From positions 19,534,310 through 19,598,309 of the forward strand of contig JAZBQD010000015.1 of NCBI GenBank assembly GCA_036583965.1: a stretch of DNA of 64,000 bases, read 5' to 3'. The translations under genes and the position numbers were made by a program. The notes below the pieces were generated by a model that saw only the letters and a list, made by a program, of their open reading frames with translations, was not told where the DNA came from and did not search any database. The DNA comes from Prunella strophiata (lineage: Eukaryota; Chordata; Aves; Passeriformes; Prunellidae). Positions 54,185-64,000 of the stretch are shown here, piece after piece (positions within the stretch are counted from its first letter, which is position 1; each line of letters starts with the position of its first letter).

Positions 54185-55907
54185 CTTTTGCTTAGTCTCT
54201 GCCAAGTCATCTCCATGAATGTGACTAAGAGATTATTTTATCAAAATAGAAATATATTGCTTATTGCAATATTTCCTTTGTTAAGATAAAAAAAAAAAAA
54301 ACAGTTATTAACAAGTCACTTCCATAAATTTGAATTTCTCTCAAATTTGCATAAATAAAAACTTATGTACCATGAATGGTTGAAAATGTATAGATAATCC
54401 ATAAAAATAACCTCTATACCTCATAGCTGTTTGTGCACTGAATAGTCACTTCTAATTAAAAAAAAAAAAATTCATTTAGCAAGTCAAAACCATCGTATGC
54501 CAGTTCTTGGAATAATATTACTTGGAATTAGTAATATTGCATGTAAAACAGGGTTCACATCACTTCCACTCACAGAATACAACATGCCCAGCCATTTTAA
54601 GGAGAATTAGACATTAAATTATCATGAATAATGTAGAGCCAGTAGAGTGCAGAAGCTGGGGTCTGATCTTCTCTAGAAGTTTTGACCTTACCAATAACAA
54701 GACTTGATAAATCATAATAAATTGATGGATGATTTTTAGCATCAATTCTTCACAGAATGAAATGCACAATTCTTATTTAGAAAATAAAAATCAAAGCATT
54801 CATTAGGGTTACAGTTAATGCCAAAATGAGTGTATAACCTCTATATTTTGCAAGAACACCTTTTGCCTCTGTCCTAAATGTTGCATTTGAAACTGAGTTC
54901 GCTGATTTGGCTGCAGGCTTAACATGATTTCCTCTTATTATAAGAGTATCACTTCTGTCTTGTTTAAGTTAAGCTTAAGCCAGCATTTTCTAAATCTATT
55001 TGCTTATCTCATTCAGCAACCTGTCATCCCTCTAGGGGTACTGTCTATTTCTTTTTGAAAGCAGTTCAAATCAGGATGTTGTCAGCATATTAGTAGTGCC
55101 ACAGCCTGTGACATTCACAAACCCTGAGAAATTGCAAAAATTAGAGCGAAAATACTTCCCACAAAGCTTTTAGGAATATAATATTATATAATATATATAT
55201 GTTAATATATTGTCTAATAATCATCACCTTACACCTCTATGCAAATACATATAGAAATACTCCCTCAATCATATAATATGTTTTACTATTTCTGTTGCAT
55301 AACACAAAACATGTAGAGATTTTAGTACACAAAATAGGTCAGATATAGCTCCAGTTCAGCCCTACCTTATAAATAAGTGGATATTTTCCCTTATTATTCT
55401 TTTATCCAGTTTATTATTTGAGTAAAGTATATAAACAGAGATTATGTCACTTTGGGGGACTTCTTTCACCTTTTCCTTGCCCATAATGCTAACTGCTGGT
55501 CAGCTAAGTATTTCTGGCTGTATTCTTCTTTCTATATGCAAGTCGGTTTTTATAACCCCAGATCCTCAAGGAATTCTTCATTATACCATACTACTTGGTT
55601 TTTGTTTAAAGTTTAGTTCCATCTTTCACAAATAGACAGTAGGTTTCTTACATTTTCCCAGATCTTTTTTTAATTCCTTATTAACAAAGTTTATTAATCA
55701 ATTTTATTAATTTTTCCAAAATGCAGCATCTATTCCTTTTTAATTAATCATAATCTCTGGTTCTGATGAATTACAAATCCATGTGTGTTTAGGATTAAAA
55801 TAGATCAGCTGGGTTACAATTAAGAAATATATTTATTTTGATCACTATATTTACCTATTCCAAACATGTTTGTTGTTTTCTGCTGATAAAACTGAGTTCT
55901 ACTATAT

Positions 55908-56115
55908 TCATAGAATTATTAAGGTCTGAAAAGACCTCCAATATTGAGTTCAACCTTTGACCAAACACCACCATGTCAACTAAACCACTGCACCAAGTGC
56001 CACATCCAGTCATTCCTTGAACACTTCCAGGGTTGGTGAGTCCATCTCTTCCCTAGGCAGCTTGTTTCCCTGCTTAACAAGCCATTTCTTCACTGAAAGG
56101 GTATCTTAACATTGT
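55908..56115 (-). mobile_element. CR1 LINE 3' fragment, antisense
   Basis: The plus strand reads tcatagaattattaaggtct, gttcaacctttgaccaaaca, agtgccacatccag and ccttgaacacttccagggtt, the antisense CR1 3' region. About 200 bp, moderately diverged. Confidence 0.85.
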
Positions 56116-58349
56116 GAACAATCCAACCAACATAAATAAGTTTTTCTTGTATTAAATATTTTGAGAAAAAGGTCCAGGGCAACCATACAGTCAGGAAACT
56201 ATCATGTCACATTGCAAATGGTAAATTTAATAGTCTCAGTAAGAGATGCAACAAGTCATCAGAATCAAACAACAGAAAATGTTTTGGTACCTCATATTTA
56301 CTATATTAGGGAGACAAAACCAGTTTCATACTTCAGAGGTATTTTGTGGATTTCTATTTTATTTTGCAACAGCTACAATCTCCCTGTATTCTTTTTTTAT
56401 ATACTGCAAATTACAATTTTAACTCATTTACTCTCTGTTTTCTTTCTATCTATCTTATTGCCCAAGAAAACAAACACAGTAGAATGTTAGACTTCTCATG
56501 ACTCCAATGTCACAAGTGTATCGACTGCAGAGACCTATTTTTCTCTTTCCAGAAATTATTCTTTCAAGGGGAGTGTGCTGTTTTTAACAGGTTCTATAAA
56601 AAAGCAGGCTGAACAGGAGCTGCACTGACTGCAAATAAGCCCACTGAGTATATATATATATATAGTGTAAATTGCATTAAATAATTGTTGATGTGGGCTT
56701 GCTATCACATGTCCATTAGATAATTTGAAGACATTCAAAACTACCTTGTGGCTGGCAGACATATTCTTTATGCAGTAAATTTAGAATTCAAATTTTATGA
56801 TCCATTGATTTCTGTTAAGTATTTGAGAAAAGTCAATCTAGCTTAACTAGAATTCATTAGAAATTCTTATAAACAGAAAGTTTTGCTGGTTTGCTGGTGT
56901 GATCTACCACGACAGAAAAATTAATTTAATTTACAGAAAAATATGCAGAAAAAGGTTTAACTAGGTATCATCTTACAGTAATTTTCAATCCTCATTTCCT
57001 TATAGTGACAACATGACTTCCAGAAAAAACATAAATATCTATTTATTTACCAGCCAGTTTCAGCAGGAAAAAAAACCTAGGTTGTGCTAAGCAATGTACA
57101 TTTTTAACCTCTCCTAGAATTAGTCTAGTGGAAGTACAAAAAAGCAATGAAATAATGCATTTATTTTGATATTATTTAGCTACAAAAAGCATTATGTTTA
57201 ATGACTTTTGATGCTGACTGTATTTTGTCTACTGTTCATTACTATGGTGCTCATAACTATCAAAAAAAAGAGACGGTCAATTTCTGCTGTCAAATTCAAT
57301 AATACATCCTCTTACAGTTCTCAGCAATCAACCAAACTTCCAGCCTGAAAATAAACAAAAATGTTTATGGGAAAATTGATAAAACCCATCATCTTTTCAA
57401 TATTTGGATATCTTTAAGCAGCAAACATTAGAAACTTTCCTAAATCACTACTTAAAAAATACAGAGCTCTCATATCTTGAATACTGTGACACTGATCACT
57501 GTTAACTAAAAAAGATCTAATCAGGCTTTTAAAAGGAGATAAGACAACAGCAATGACCAGAAGTACTTCCTATCATAGAAGGAAAAGCTCTGACTCTGCA
57601 GTTTAAAGGGATAAATGTATGAAATATAATAGATTGCATGGAACATAATGGAAATGTCTAAAGGTTATACATATCATAGATAAATTATATAACACAGCAC
57701 TAGCACTTCCCATTGGAAATATCAGGAAGCAGTTTTAAAACAAAAGGGTGACAATTTCTCCATACAGATAATTAAGTTGAAGAATTCATTTTCACCAGGT
57801 TCTGAACCAAGAATATAAGTAGGTTTAAAACAGGGACTGCATATAACTGTGGCAAACAGATTCCTTATTGCCAGGGAATAAATCCAGCAGTGTGCATGCA
57901 GCCACTGCCTCAGGAAGTCACTAAAATTCCTGTATCAGAACCATTCCATGCATACCCTTCTCCTTATGTGTGTTCTCAGGCATTCATTGCTGAACACTGC
58001 CAATACGCAATATTACAATAGTGGAATCTTCAGTGCCTTCTAGCATGGGAATTCCTTTATTGTGACTGGAGATTAACACCATCACATAACATTCCAAGAT
58101 TCATGCAGAAGAAAGATATAAACCCCAAGTCAAACCCTTAGGCACAAGACCACCACAGGCTAATGAGGAACAGCCTGAATACATCTTTTACAAAATATAT
58201 ACCTTATAAATCTGAAGAAATAAAAATTGGTAGGCTGATTTTTAAGCATCAAAAACAGTTGCTTCAGGGGACAGCTAAGAATTTCTACTCTTTAAGGATT
58301 AAAATAGGGAAATATTTGAAACACTGCTGATAAAACTCGTTATGAAGTA

Positions 58350-59826
58350 CACACATGCTGGAGATAGAAGTATTCTTCATCAAGCCAAGATGTGCAAGAC
58401 CTCTCTCAGCATCAGAATGACCACAGAAACTGGGAGAGGTGCCTAACATCTGCGGGAAGGAAAATGTCACTTCCATCTTGAAGAAGCATAAGGATCTGCA
58501 GAACCACAGACTGGTCAGACTCATCTCAATTCCTGGGAAAGTGATGGTACAACTAATCCTGGGAACTACTTCCAGGAACATGAAATACAAAGCAGTGTTC
58601 AGGAGTCAATAGGCATTAACCAGGGGAAAGTCATACTCAGCCAATGTAATGACCTTCTACAATGACATGACTGCAATGAGAGGACATCAGTGAATATTGT
58701 CTATCTTGTCTCCAATAAGGCTTTTCCCATTGCCTCCATCCTCATAGAGAAGCTGATGAAGTACAGACTGGATGAGCAGACTTTGAAGTAGACTGGGACG
58801 TGGCTGGATGGCTGGGCCCAGAGCAGGGAGATCAGTGGCACTGATTGGAGGCCAGTTGGAGCCAGTTGGAGGCCTGTTCCTAGAGGTTTATCCCAGGGGT
58901 CATTATTGAGTCCAGTCCTGTTCAATAAGTTACTGATTTAGATAATGGGACAGTGGGTACCCTCAGCCAGTTTATGGATGACACCAAACTGGGAGGAGTG
59001 GCTGATATGCCAGAAGGTCGTGTTGCCATCCAGAAGGACCTTAACAGGCTGACCAGGATCTCACAATGTTCAACAAAGCAAAATGCAAAGTCCTGCACAT
59101 GGGGAGGAAGCACAAACAGGCTGGAAACTGCCCAGCTGGAGAGCAGCTCTGCAGAAAAGGACCTGGAAGTCCTGGTGCACACCAGGCTGAACATGGGCCA
59201 GCATGCCTTGAGGAAAGGGAAGTGAATGGCTTTCTGGGCTGTATTAGGCAAAAGCACCACCATGAGGCAGAAGGAGGTGATCCTACCCTTCACTCAGCAC
59301 TGGCAAAGCCACACCTGGAGTTCTGTGTCCAGTTCCAGCCTCCCCAGCTAAAGAGAAACATGGACATACTGGAGACAGTCCAGAAAAAGTCCAAAAAGAT
59401 AGGGACTGAAGCATCTCTCACATGAGGACAGACAGAGAGCTTGAACTTTTTAGCCTGGACTAGAAACAGTTCAGGGAGGAGATATTATCAATAAATACAA
59501 ATAGCTGAAGGAAGGGTACAAAGAGAATGGATCCAGATTCTTTTCAGCAGTGTCCAGTGACAGGATCAGAGGCAATAGGCACAAACTGAAGCACAGAAAG
59601 TTCCTTTTGAGCAGAGATAAACACTTTTCATTCTAGGGGTGACCAAGCACTAGCACATGTGTCTCTTACCCAGAGATTTTCTAGAGTCTCCATCCCTAGA
59701 TAGAATCAAAATCCAGCTACACATAGTTTTAAACCGTGCCCCTAGGTGATCCAGCATGAGAAGAAAGGTTGGGCAAGATGACCTCCAGAAGTCTCCTCCA
59801 ACCTCAACCATTCTGTGACTTTGTGG
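58350..59826 (+). mobile_element. Long CR1 LINE fragment with decayed reverse transcriptase
   Basis: This is the longest CR1 copy in the window, about 1.5 kb in sense orientation. It starts within ORF2 and includes the reverse-transcriptase active-site region: the frame at 58953 reads TLSQFMDDTKLGG, where the CR1 family has FADD. Later ORF2 words (FNKAKCKVLHMG, AEKDLEVLVHTRLNM, HSALAKPHLEFCVQF) appear in two frames, so there are frameshifts as well as stops. The 3' UTR and tail (ccattctgtgact) close it near 59826. It is not capable of retrotransposition. Confidence 0.95.
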
Positions 59827-60349
59827 TACAGAATTCATCTCCAAGAGCATCAGACTAATCCTACCTCTGACCATGAGGACACATGGTCAATGGTTCTACA
59901 AAAATACCTTTTCCAGAGCAAAAGTGAAATCTGTAACATGATACCTTGTTTTCAGACACTACTAACTCCTATTCTGCTATTGCTCATCAATTTGTCCTCC
60001 CCAGATTCACTGTAAATAAGTTTTTTCATCAGCAAAGGTGGACAATCAGCTATATCTCAAAATTAGACTCAGATCCTGACTGTGATTTCAAGAAATGCCC
60101 CAATATGTATGAATAGCAGTAAAAAACTCTACACACATTTATTCTCCTCCCCAGTGTCCCACAGTGGTCCCTGGTACAACACTTCTTTGCAAGCCATTAA
60201 TGTCAGAAAAATGAATAAAATTTAAAAGTTGTGCCATTAGTATTTCTGTTCCATTTTCTCCCTGAATGTTTACAACAATGACAAAAACAAATCCTGATAA
60301 TTAATACATTAATGAAATTAAGCAGTGCTTGAATACACTTTTAAAGGCA

Positions 60350-61290
60350 TTTAATCCATTCTCTTGTTCCAGAACAGGACCAGCTACACTTGTGTCTCCT
60401 CTAACAGGATATTTGCCAAACTTGCTCCTTAAGATTTTCACAGCTGCCAAACAAGCCCTAAACAAAGCCCTAATCAAAATTTAACATATAAAGTTTTCTT
60501 TCAATTAAAAGGTTCTCCCTACCAAGTTCAGTCCTCCCTAACACAACTTAAGTTTACTCCTTTCAGCCTCACCATGAGATGAACATGGAAAAGTGATAAT
60601 TTCCTTTCACTTGTCCATCTCCTTCATTCCCTGGGATTTTCTCTTTAGGAGGTTAAATTAACTCATGTGTTTGATTCTTTCCTAGCATATACCATGGTTT
60701 TTAGTATTCATTCCTATTACTCTCCACTGAATTACACCTGCTTCCACATAATTTTTGAAGGGTATACTATTCCAGGTGAGACCTTACCAAAGCCTAGCAG
60801 TGGGAAAACTTCTTCACAGTGCTTCCTGGCTAGTGTCTGTACATTCCTGTATGACATTAATCTCTTTCAGGATACTGGCTACAGCTCAACTTACATACTA
60901 TCAGGGCTCTGATTCTCTGCCAAAGAACTTTTCCCTACACAATTTTCCTTTGCCCTATGTCAACCACATAAACTACCCCTTCAGAACATCACTTTGCATT
61001 TTTCTTTTGAATATCATCATAACAGTAGCTTGGTGTTTTCAGGATAATTTTTAATATAATCCTGCCATGACGTGTTAACACAAGACTGGGAGAAGTGTAT
61101 CTATAAAGTCAGTGAGTATACTAATTAGTTAATTTCTTAGTTGTATAATGAAAACACTGAACAAAAGTGGTTCCCAAAGAGGTCACCATTCAAAAAGATC
61201 CTTCCATAATTAATTTATTAATATTTTTTGTTAACTACAACTCATCTGTTTACACTGCCCATATAGTATTTTAAGTATCTTGAAAGCCAT
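60350..61290 (-). mobile_element. Probable ancient CR1/L3-type LINE, antisense
   Basis: The plus strand has, in order, a ggttctccct block, an attccaggtgagaccttacc block, a tgctggccac-like stretch decayed to ggctagtgtctgtacattcc, and a gaaaacactgaacaaaagtg stretch with ggttcccaaagaggtc after it. These match the word order of old antisense CR1 reverse-transcriptase DNA. Divergence is high and the edges are rough. Confidence 0.55.
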
Positions 61291-62200
61291 ATGCTTCATA
61301 TGTACAATACTAGTGAGCAGAACAACTTTTGCTGTTAAGGAAACTGGGAATACAAAGTACTGAGGTGGTGTGAACAAAATGTGATATTGCCAGTATCTAA
61401 TAATAACCAAAAAAAAAAATCACTATTAATATGTACACAATTTTATAAGCAGTTAAGTGAGAATATCAGAAAGAGAGCTCAAAATAATACATTGATTTAC
61501 AGAATATCAATTTTATGTCCTATTTTTCACATTTTAATTAATGAAATTTTTCTCCATGTATTCTCAAAAAACATCACAGCTTTCATGACCCACAAGTCTG
61601 AAGGTCCACTTAAATACATACATTAAAAAATCAACAAAAATTGATTCTGCCTGGAAAGTAATTACCAAGTTATATGCATGCTTTAAAACAGTTATGCATG
61701 AGTTCAAAAGCAAACATTTCTTTTATCACATGAACTTACAAGGCATAAACATCTAGAAGAAAGAAGAGAGAGCAACTTAACTGTTTAAAGCTTAAATAAC
61801 ATCCAAAATACATTTAAGCAATTTGAAAATTTATAATAATGAATATTTTTCTTTTCTCTTTATGAAAGCAATATTTTCATCATCCATGCTTTAAGTTTTA
61901 CTCTAAAATTTAATGTCCTAGCTTTGCCAGTTTCTGTTAAAACTTAAAATTTTCAGATAACAAAAAAAGTACTGGCTTAACCATATAAAAGGTTCATGGA
62001 TGAAATGCTGGCTCCATCAAAGTCAAAATTTCCTCAGGTTTGACTTTTGAACCAAGATTTCACCATATATCTGCTGAAGTTCTGAAACTTTACAGATATT
62101 CTAAAAGCATGAAAAAAACGACATGATGTTTTCCTAGTCCTTAGAAAGCTCTTCTGACATATTATGTAGCTTTATGTAGCATTCTATGCATGACTCAGAC

Positions 62201-62206
62201 CATGCA
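62201..62206 (-). promoter_or_regulatory. UGCAUG (RBFOX-type) motif downstream of the small exons
   Basis: The plus strand has catgca, which is UGCAUG in the RIMS2 transcript, 407 nt into the intron after the 87-bp exon. RBFOX proteins bind this hexamer and promote inclusion of upstream exons. A single hexamer also occurs often by chance. Confidence 0.3.
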
Positions 62207-62312
62207 TGTGCATAGACATGCTATAAATAATGCTACATGTCTTATCATTCCAGCTCCTCATGCACAGAAAACACATCACTTCACCAGAAGTTTCATTGTA
62301 AGGAACATTTGC

Positions 62313-62368
62313 CAAAAGAAAAAAAAAAAAAAAAAACCAAACAAAAAACAACAACAACAAAAAAAAAC
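62313..62368. repeat. A-rich / AAC simple repeat
   Basis: A run of about 18 A residues (62319-62336) is followed by ccaaacaaaaaacaacaaca and another A run. Simple low-complexity sequence. Confidence 0.85.
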
Positions 62369-62612
62369 AGATAGAGTAGTAGTAACTCCTTAAATTGCAC
62401 TCTAATGCAATCACTTAAGTTATTGATAAGGAGAGTAAGACCTGATTTTCAGTTTTCCCTTTGCAAATGAGGGGTTGGAAAGCAAATGGTGCTCAGCTTG
62501 TAAAATGCCCTCACCTGTATGTTCCTAAAGGGGCAATTATTTTAAACATACTCTCCAGGATGCTCTAATGCTATACAGATGTTACTTAATCTACAGAGAG
62601 CAGCTTACTTAC

Positions 62613-62699
62613 GTCTGGGGCTCCTTTTCATTTTGCTGTTTTTGCTGTGGTTGAAGAACGTTATTTACCAGCTCAGTGATCCCACTAAAGGGAAACCAC
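62613..62699 (-). CDS. RIMS2: RIMS2 87-bp linker exon (WFPFSG insert)
   Basis: This exon encodes WFPFSGITELVNNVLQPQQK followed by QQNEKEPQ, with split codons at both ends (G completing Gln, AC beginning Thr). The acceptor reads gtttgaacag and the donor AC|gtaagt. It belongs to the segment between the N-terminal helix and the zinc finger. The first half is hydrophobic and could form a short helix or binding peptide; the second half is Gln/Lys-rich. It is symmetric in phase, so the 33-bp and 87-bp exons together make an optional 40-codon insert. Skipping both would join the AA from exon 1 to the first A of the 211-bp exon and give Lys-Lys-Leu-His. That agrees with the shorter RIM2 isoform I remember. 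No binding partner for this insert can be read from the sequence. Confidence 0.94.
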
Positions 62700-63096
62700 C
62701 TGTTCAAACAAGCAAATAATGTGACTGAATAACCAATAAAACCACACTAGTTTAAATGTTTTCTTATCCAACGTTAGTAGAAATACACAGGCGGAAAAGC
62801 TAGAGCCAATGGGAATGTGAACTACAGAACTAAGTCAGCCACTAAAGGTGTGAGGGAAGTAAAGTTTTACAATTCACCAGTTCACAAGCAGGCAGCAAGA
62901 ACCTACATCCAGCTAACATGTGGATGGAGTAAGAAGCTACAGGCAGCTCTCTTACAAGCCAGTCAGGAAGCAGATGACAAACTACCTGCAGCCTATCAGG
63001 TATCAGTGAAAGCTAATACCATCAAAGGTGCAGAGAGCAGAACATGGCAAAGGTAGAAAAGTCAAGCCTATTGCATCTTGAAGATACTTTACTTAC
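62700..63096 (-). other. RIMS2: RIMS2 397-bp intron between the two small linker exons
   Basis: This short intron starts with gtaagt and ends with gtttgaacag. It is very short beside the 27-kb introns of the same gene, so the 33-bp and 87-bp exons sit as a pair. A 79-codon plus-strand open frame at 62817-63056 is antisense to the intron and has no recognisable protein features. Confidence 0.92.
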
Positions 63097-63129
63097 TGTG
63101 TCGGCTGTGGTTTTTGCTCTTCTTTGACC
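63097..63129 (-). CDS. RIMS2: RIMS2 33-bp microexon (optional linker segment)
   Basis: This 33-bp exon encodes VKEEQKPQPT plus split codons at each end. It starts with the third base of a Lys codon (previous exon ending AA) and ends with the first two bases of the Gln codon completed by the 87-bp exon. The acceptor is a pyrimidine-rich tract ending in tttttag. The donor is ACA|gtaagt, a consensus 5' site. It lies in the linker between the N-terminal Rab3-binding helix and the zinc finger. Both ends have the same phase, so skipping it keeps the frame. Human RIM2 has a near-identical stretch (IKEEQKPQPTQ), as I remember it. The flanking sequence has UGC trinucleotides upstream of the acceptor, as in SRRM4-dependent neural microexons; that regulatory reading is inference. 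Confidence 0.93.
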
Positions 63130-63160
63130 CTAAAAAGATAAGTTTGCACAACTGAGTGCA
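63130..63160 (-). promoter_or_regulatory. Microexon acceptor with upstream UGC motifs
   Basis: The last 31 intron bases before the 33-bp exon contain a pyrimidine tract (cttatctttttag) and two UGC trinucleotides, at -19 to -17 and -31 to -29. Neural microexons that depend on SRRM4 (nSR100) typically have UGC close upstream of the acceptor. Confidence 0.45.
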
Positions 63161-63846
63161 ACATGTTGAAAACAACTACCCTGAAGTACTAAAATCTGTA
63201 TCAAATGGGAAGGGAAGAGTTTCTATTTTGAGCTAAAAGGATTTGCTTTCATATTTGTTGTATGTTTATATTAACTTGTAATATGGGTTTATTTCCATTT
63301 AGTTTTAAAAATGTGGAGTGCCAAGTATAGAAAACTTTAATATGTAACAAAAAATTAAATCAGTAACATTCTATACCTGACTTCCAATTTTTTGCACATA
63401 ATACCATATTAAAACATTTCCAGCAATACAATCAGCTACAAATACAAAGGAAAGGTGCTTTGATTATGTGAACTACAATATATTTCTTTTTATTCACAAC
63501 CAAATTCCCTGTCATAGTTCAAGGCAAATTTATAACATTTAAACATTTATGCCATTTTAAATGCAATATACTAAACTAATAGATTAAAGGAAAATCTGCA
63601 TTATATTTATTAAACTATAGTGATGTTAGGACCTGAAGATATCATAACTGAAAATTAAGGAAGGAAAGCTAGGGAATTTTACTCTTGAGTGAATTTTACT
63701 AGGACTTGCTTAAAGAAATAATTGGATAATACATACAGTAGGTCTGTTTAGTACTGATTAATAGCTGTCCACTGTCTTAAGCAAAATGTTCCATCTAAAA
63801 GACATGCTTTAACTTAAACGAGCAAGCTGATGCTCTATACCAAACC

Positions 63847-64000
63847 TGTGCTGGTTTCAGCTGGGGTAAATTTAATTTTCTTCACCATGGCTGGTATGGG
63901 TCTGTGTTTTGGATTTGTGCTGAGAAAAGGGTTGATAATACAGAGATGTTTTTGTTATTGCTGAGCAGGGCTTACACAGAGCCAAGGCCTTTTCTGCTTC
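63847..64000 (+). mobile_element. 5' end of a passerine-type endogenous retroviral LTR (runs off window)
   Basis: The stretch begins TGTGCTGGTTTCAGCTGGGG and continues with words I recognise from an abundant songbird LTR family: attttcttcaccatggctgg, ctgtgttttggatttgtgct, attgctgagcagggcttaca and cagagccaaggcc. Only the U3 start is in the window, so the length, the duplication and whether a provirus follows cannot be judged. Confidence 0.8.

Larger units (their letters stand above)
35341..62612 (-). other. RIMS2: RIMS2 27.3-kb intron upstream of the zinc-finger exon
   Basis: The intron runs from the gtaagt donor of the 87-bp exon to the cttctgcag acceptor of the zinc-finger exon. It holds CR1 copies (38475-38995, 40250-40960, 55908-56115, 58350-59826, probable old 60350-61290, short tail 52655-52722), two LTR insertions (51307-51607, 53552-54178), a T-rich minisatellite (48378-48430) and an A-rich run (62313-62368). 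A GC-richer patch spans 36960-37380. The stretches 35341-36959, 37381-38474, 40961-48377, 48431-51299, 54185-55907, 56116-58349 and 61291-62312 contain no gene or repeat that I can name. Confidence 0.88.
7045..63129 (-). other. RIMS2: RIMS2 gene, internal 5' portion (four coding exons)
   Basis: Four minus-strand exons join in one consistent frame and give a continuous RIM2 segment: linker, zinc finger, SGAWF motif and the start of the charged linker. RIM2 is a presynaptic active-zone scaffold. Its N-terminal region binds Rab3 on vesicles and Munc13 in the membrane, and its PDZ and C2 domains, not in this window, bind ELKS, calcium channels and other partners. RIM2 is favoured over its paralogue RIM1 because the segment reads YKEQVKKMGEE, CGHNCSYCQTKF and SGAWFYNSG, and because it carries the WFPFSG insert that I remember only from RIM2. 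The initiating exon is upstream (above 64000) and the next exon is below position 1. The gene assignment rests on remembered family sequences, not on a database search. Confidence 0.96.
63130..64000 (-). other. RIMS2: RIMS2 intron upstream of the microexon (partial)
   Basis: This is the 3' part of the intron that separates the 33-bp exon from the first coding exon, which is outside the window. It ends with a pyrimidine-rich acceptor. Its far end is occupied by the start of an LTR (63847 onward). No further exon was seen here. Confidence 0.85.

Noticed and set aside
59066..59425. Plus-strand 119-codon open frame
   Set aside because: It is a surviving frame of the decayed CR1 reverse-transcriptase region, frameshifted relative to 58953-59225.
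62817..63056. Plus-strand open frame of 79 codons between the two small RIMS2 exons
   Set aside because: It is wholly antisense to a 397-bp intron, with no protein features and no flanking signals.
1..64000. Searched by eye for CRISPR arrays, tRNA or rRNA genes, prokaryotic operons and compact novel gene clusters
   Set aside because: Nothing with regular spaced repeats, cloverleaf structure or clustered long ORFs was seen. The window is explained as long RIMS2 introns with avian repeats.

Overview
The window looks like vertebrate nuclear DNA, almost certainly from a bird and probably a songbird. It is AT-rich and intron-dominated. It carries many CR1 LINE fragments on both strands, the classic avian interspersed repeat, and LTRs of the type seen in passerine endogenous retroviruses. 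There is no bacterial-style gene packing, and no operon, CRISPR array or tRNA was seen.

One protein-coding gene is present: a 5' part of RIMS2 (regulating synaptic membrane exocytosis 2, RIM2), on the minus strand. Four coding exons are resolved to the base with GT/AG boundaries and matching phases. In transcript order they are 63129-63097 (33 bp), 62699-62613 (87 bp), 35340-35130 (211 bp) and 7352-7045 (308 bp). Together they encode the linker after the N-terminal Rab3-binding helix, the RIM zinc finger (four CxxC pairs, the last on a separate exon), the SGAWF segment and the start of the charged linker. The first exon lies beyond position 64000 and the later exons (PDZ, C2A, C2B) lie below position 1. 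The two small exons have the same phase at both ends, so they can be skipped without a frameshift. They look like cassette exons, and the 33-bp one has the sequence context of a neural microexon.

The rest is intron: a 27.8-kb intron (7353-35129), a 27.3-kb intron (35341-62612), a 397-bp intron (62700-63096) and two partial ones at the window ends. The introns hold about a dozen CR1 copies of different ages, a well-bounded solo LTR with a 6-bp target duplication (53552-54178), a shorter LTR-like insertion in unusually long direct repeats (51307-51607), the start of a passerine-type LTR at the right edge (63847-64000), simple repeats and some GC-richer patches I cannot assign.

I found no new enzymatic or defence system here. 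The most useful leads are the microexon pair, a CpG-retaining cluster at 6211-6390 just downstream of the zinc-finger exons, and the two bounded LTR insertions. Most other open frames in the window are short chance ORFs or decayed CR1 reverse-transcriptase fragments.
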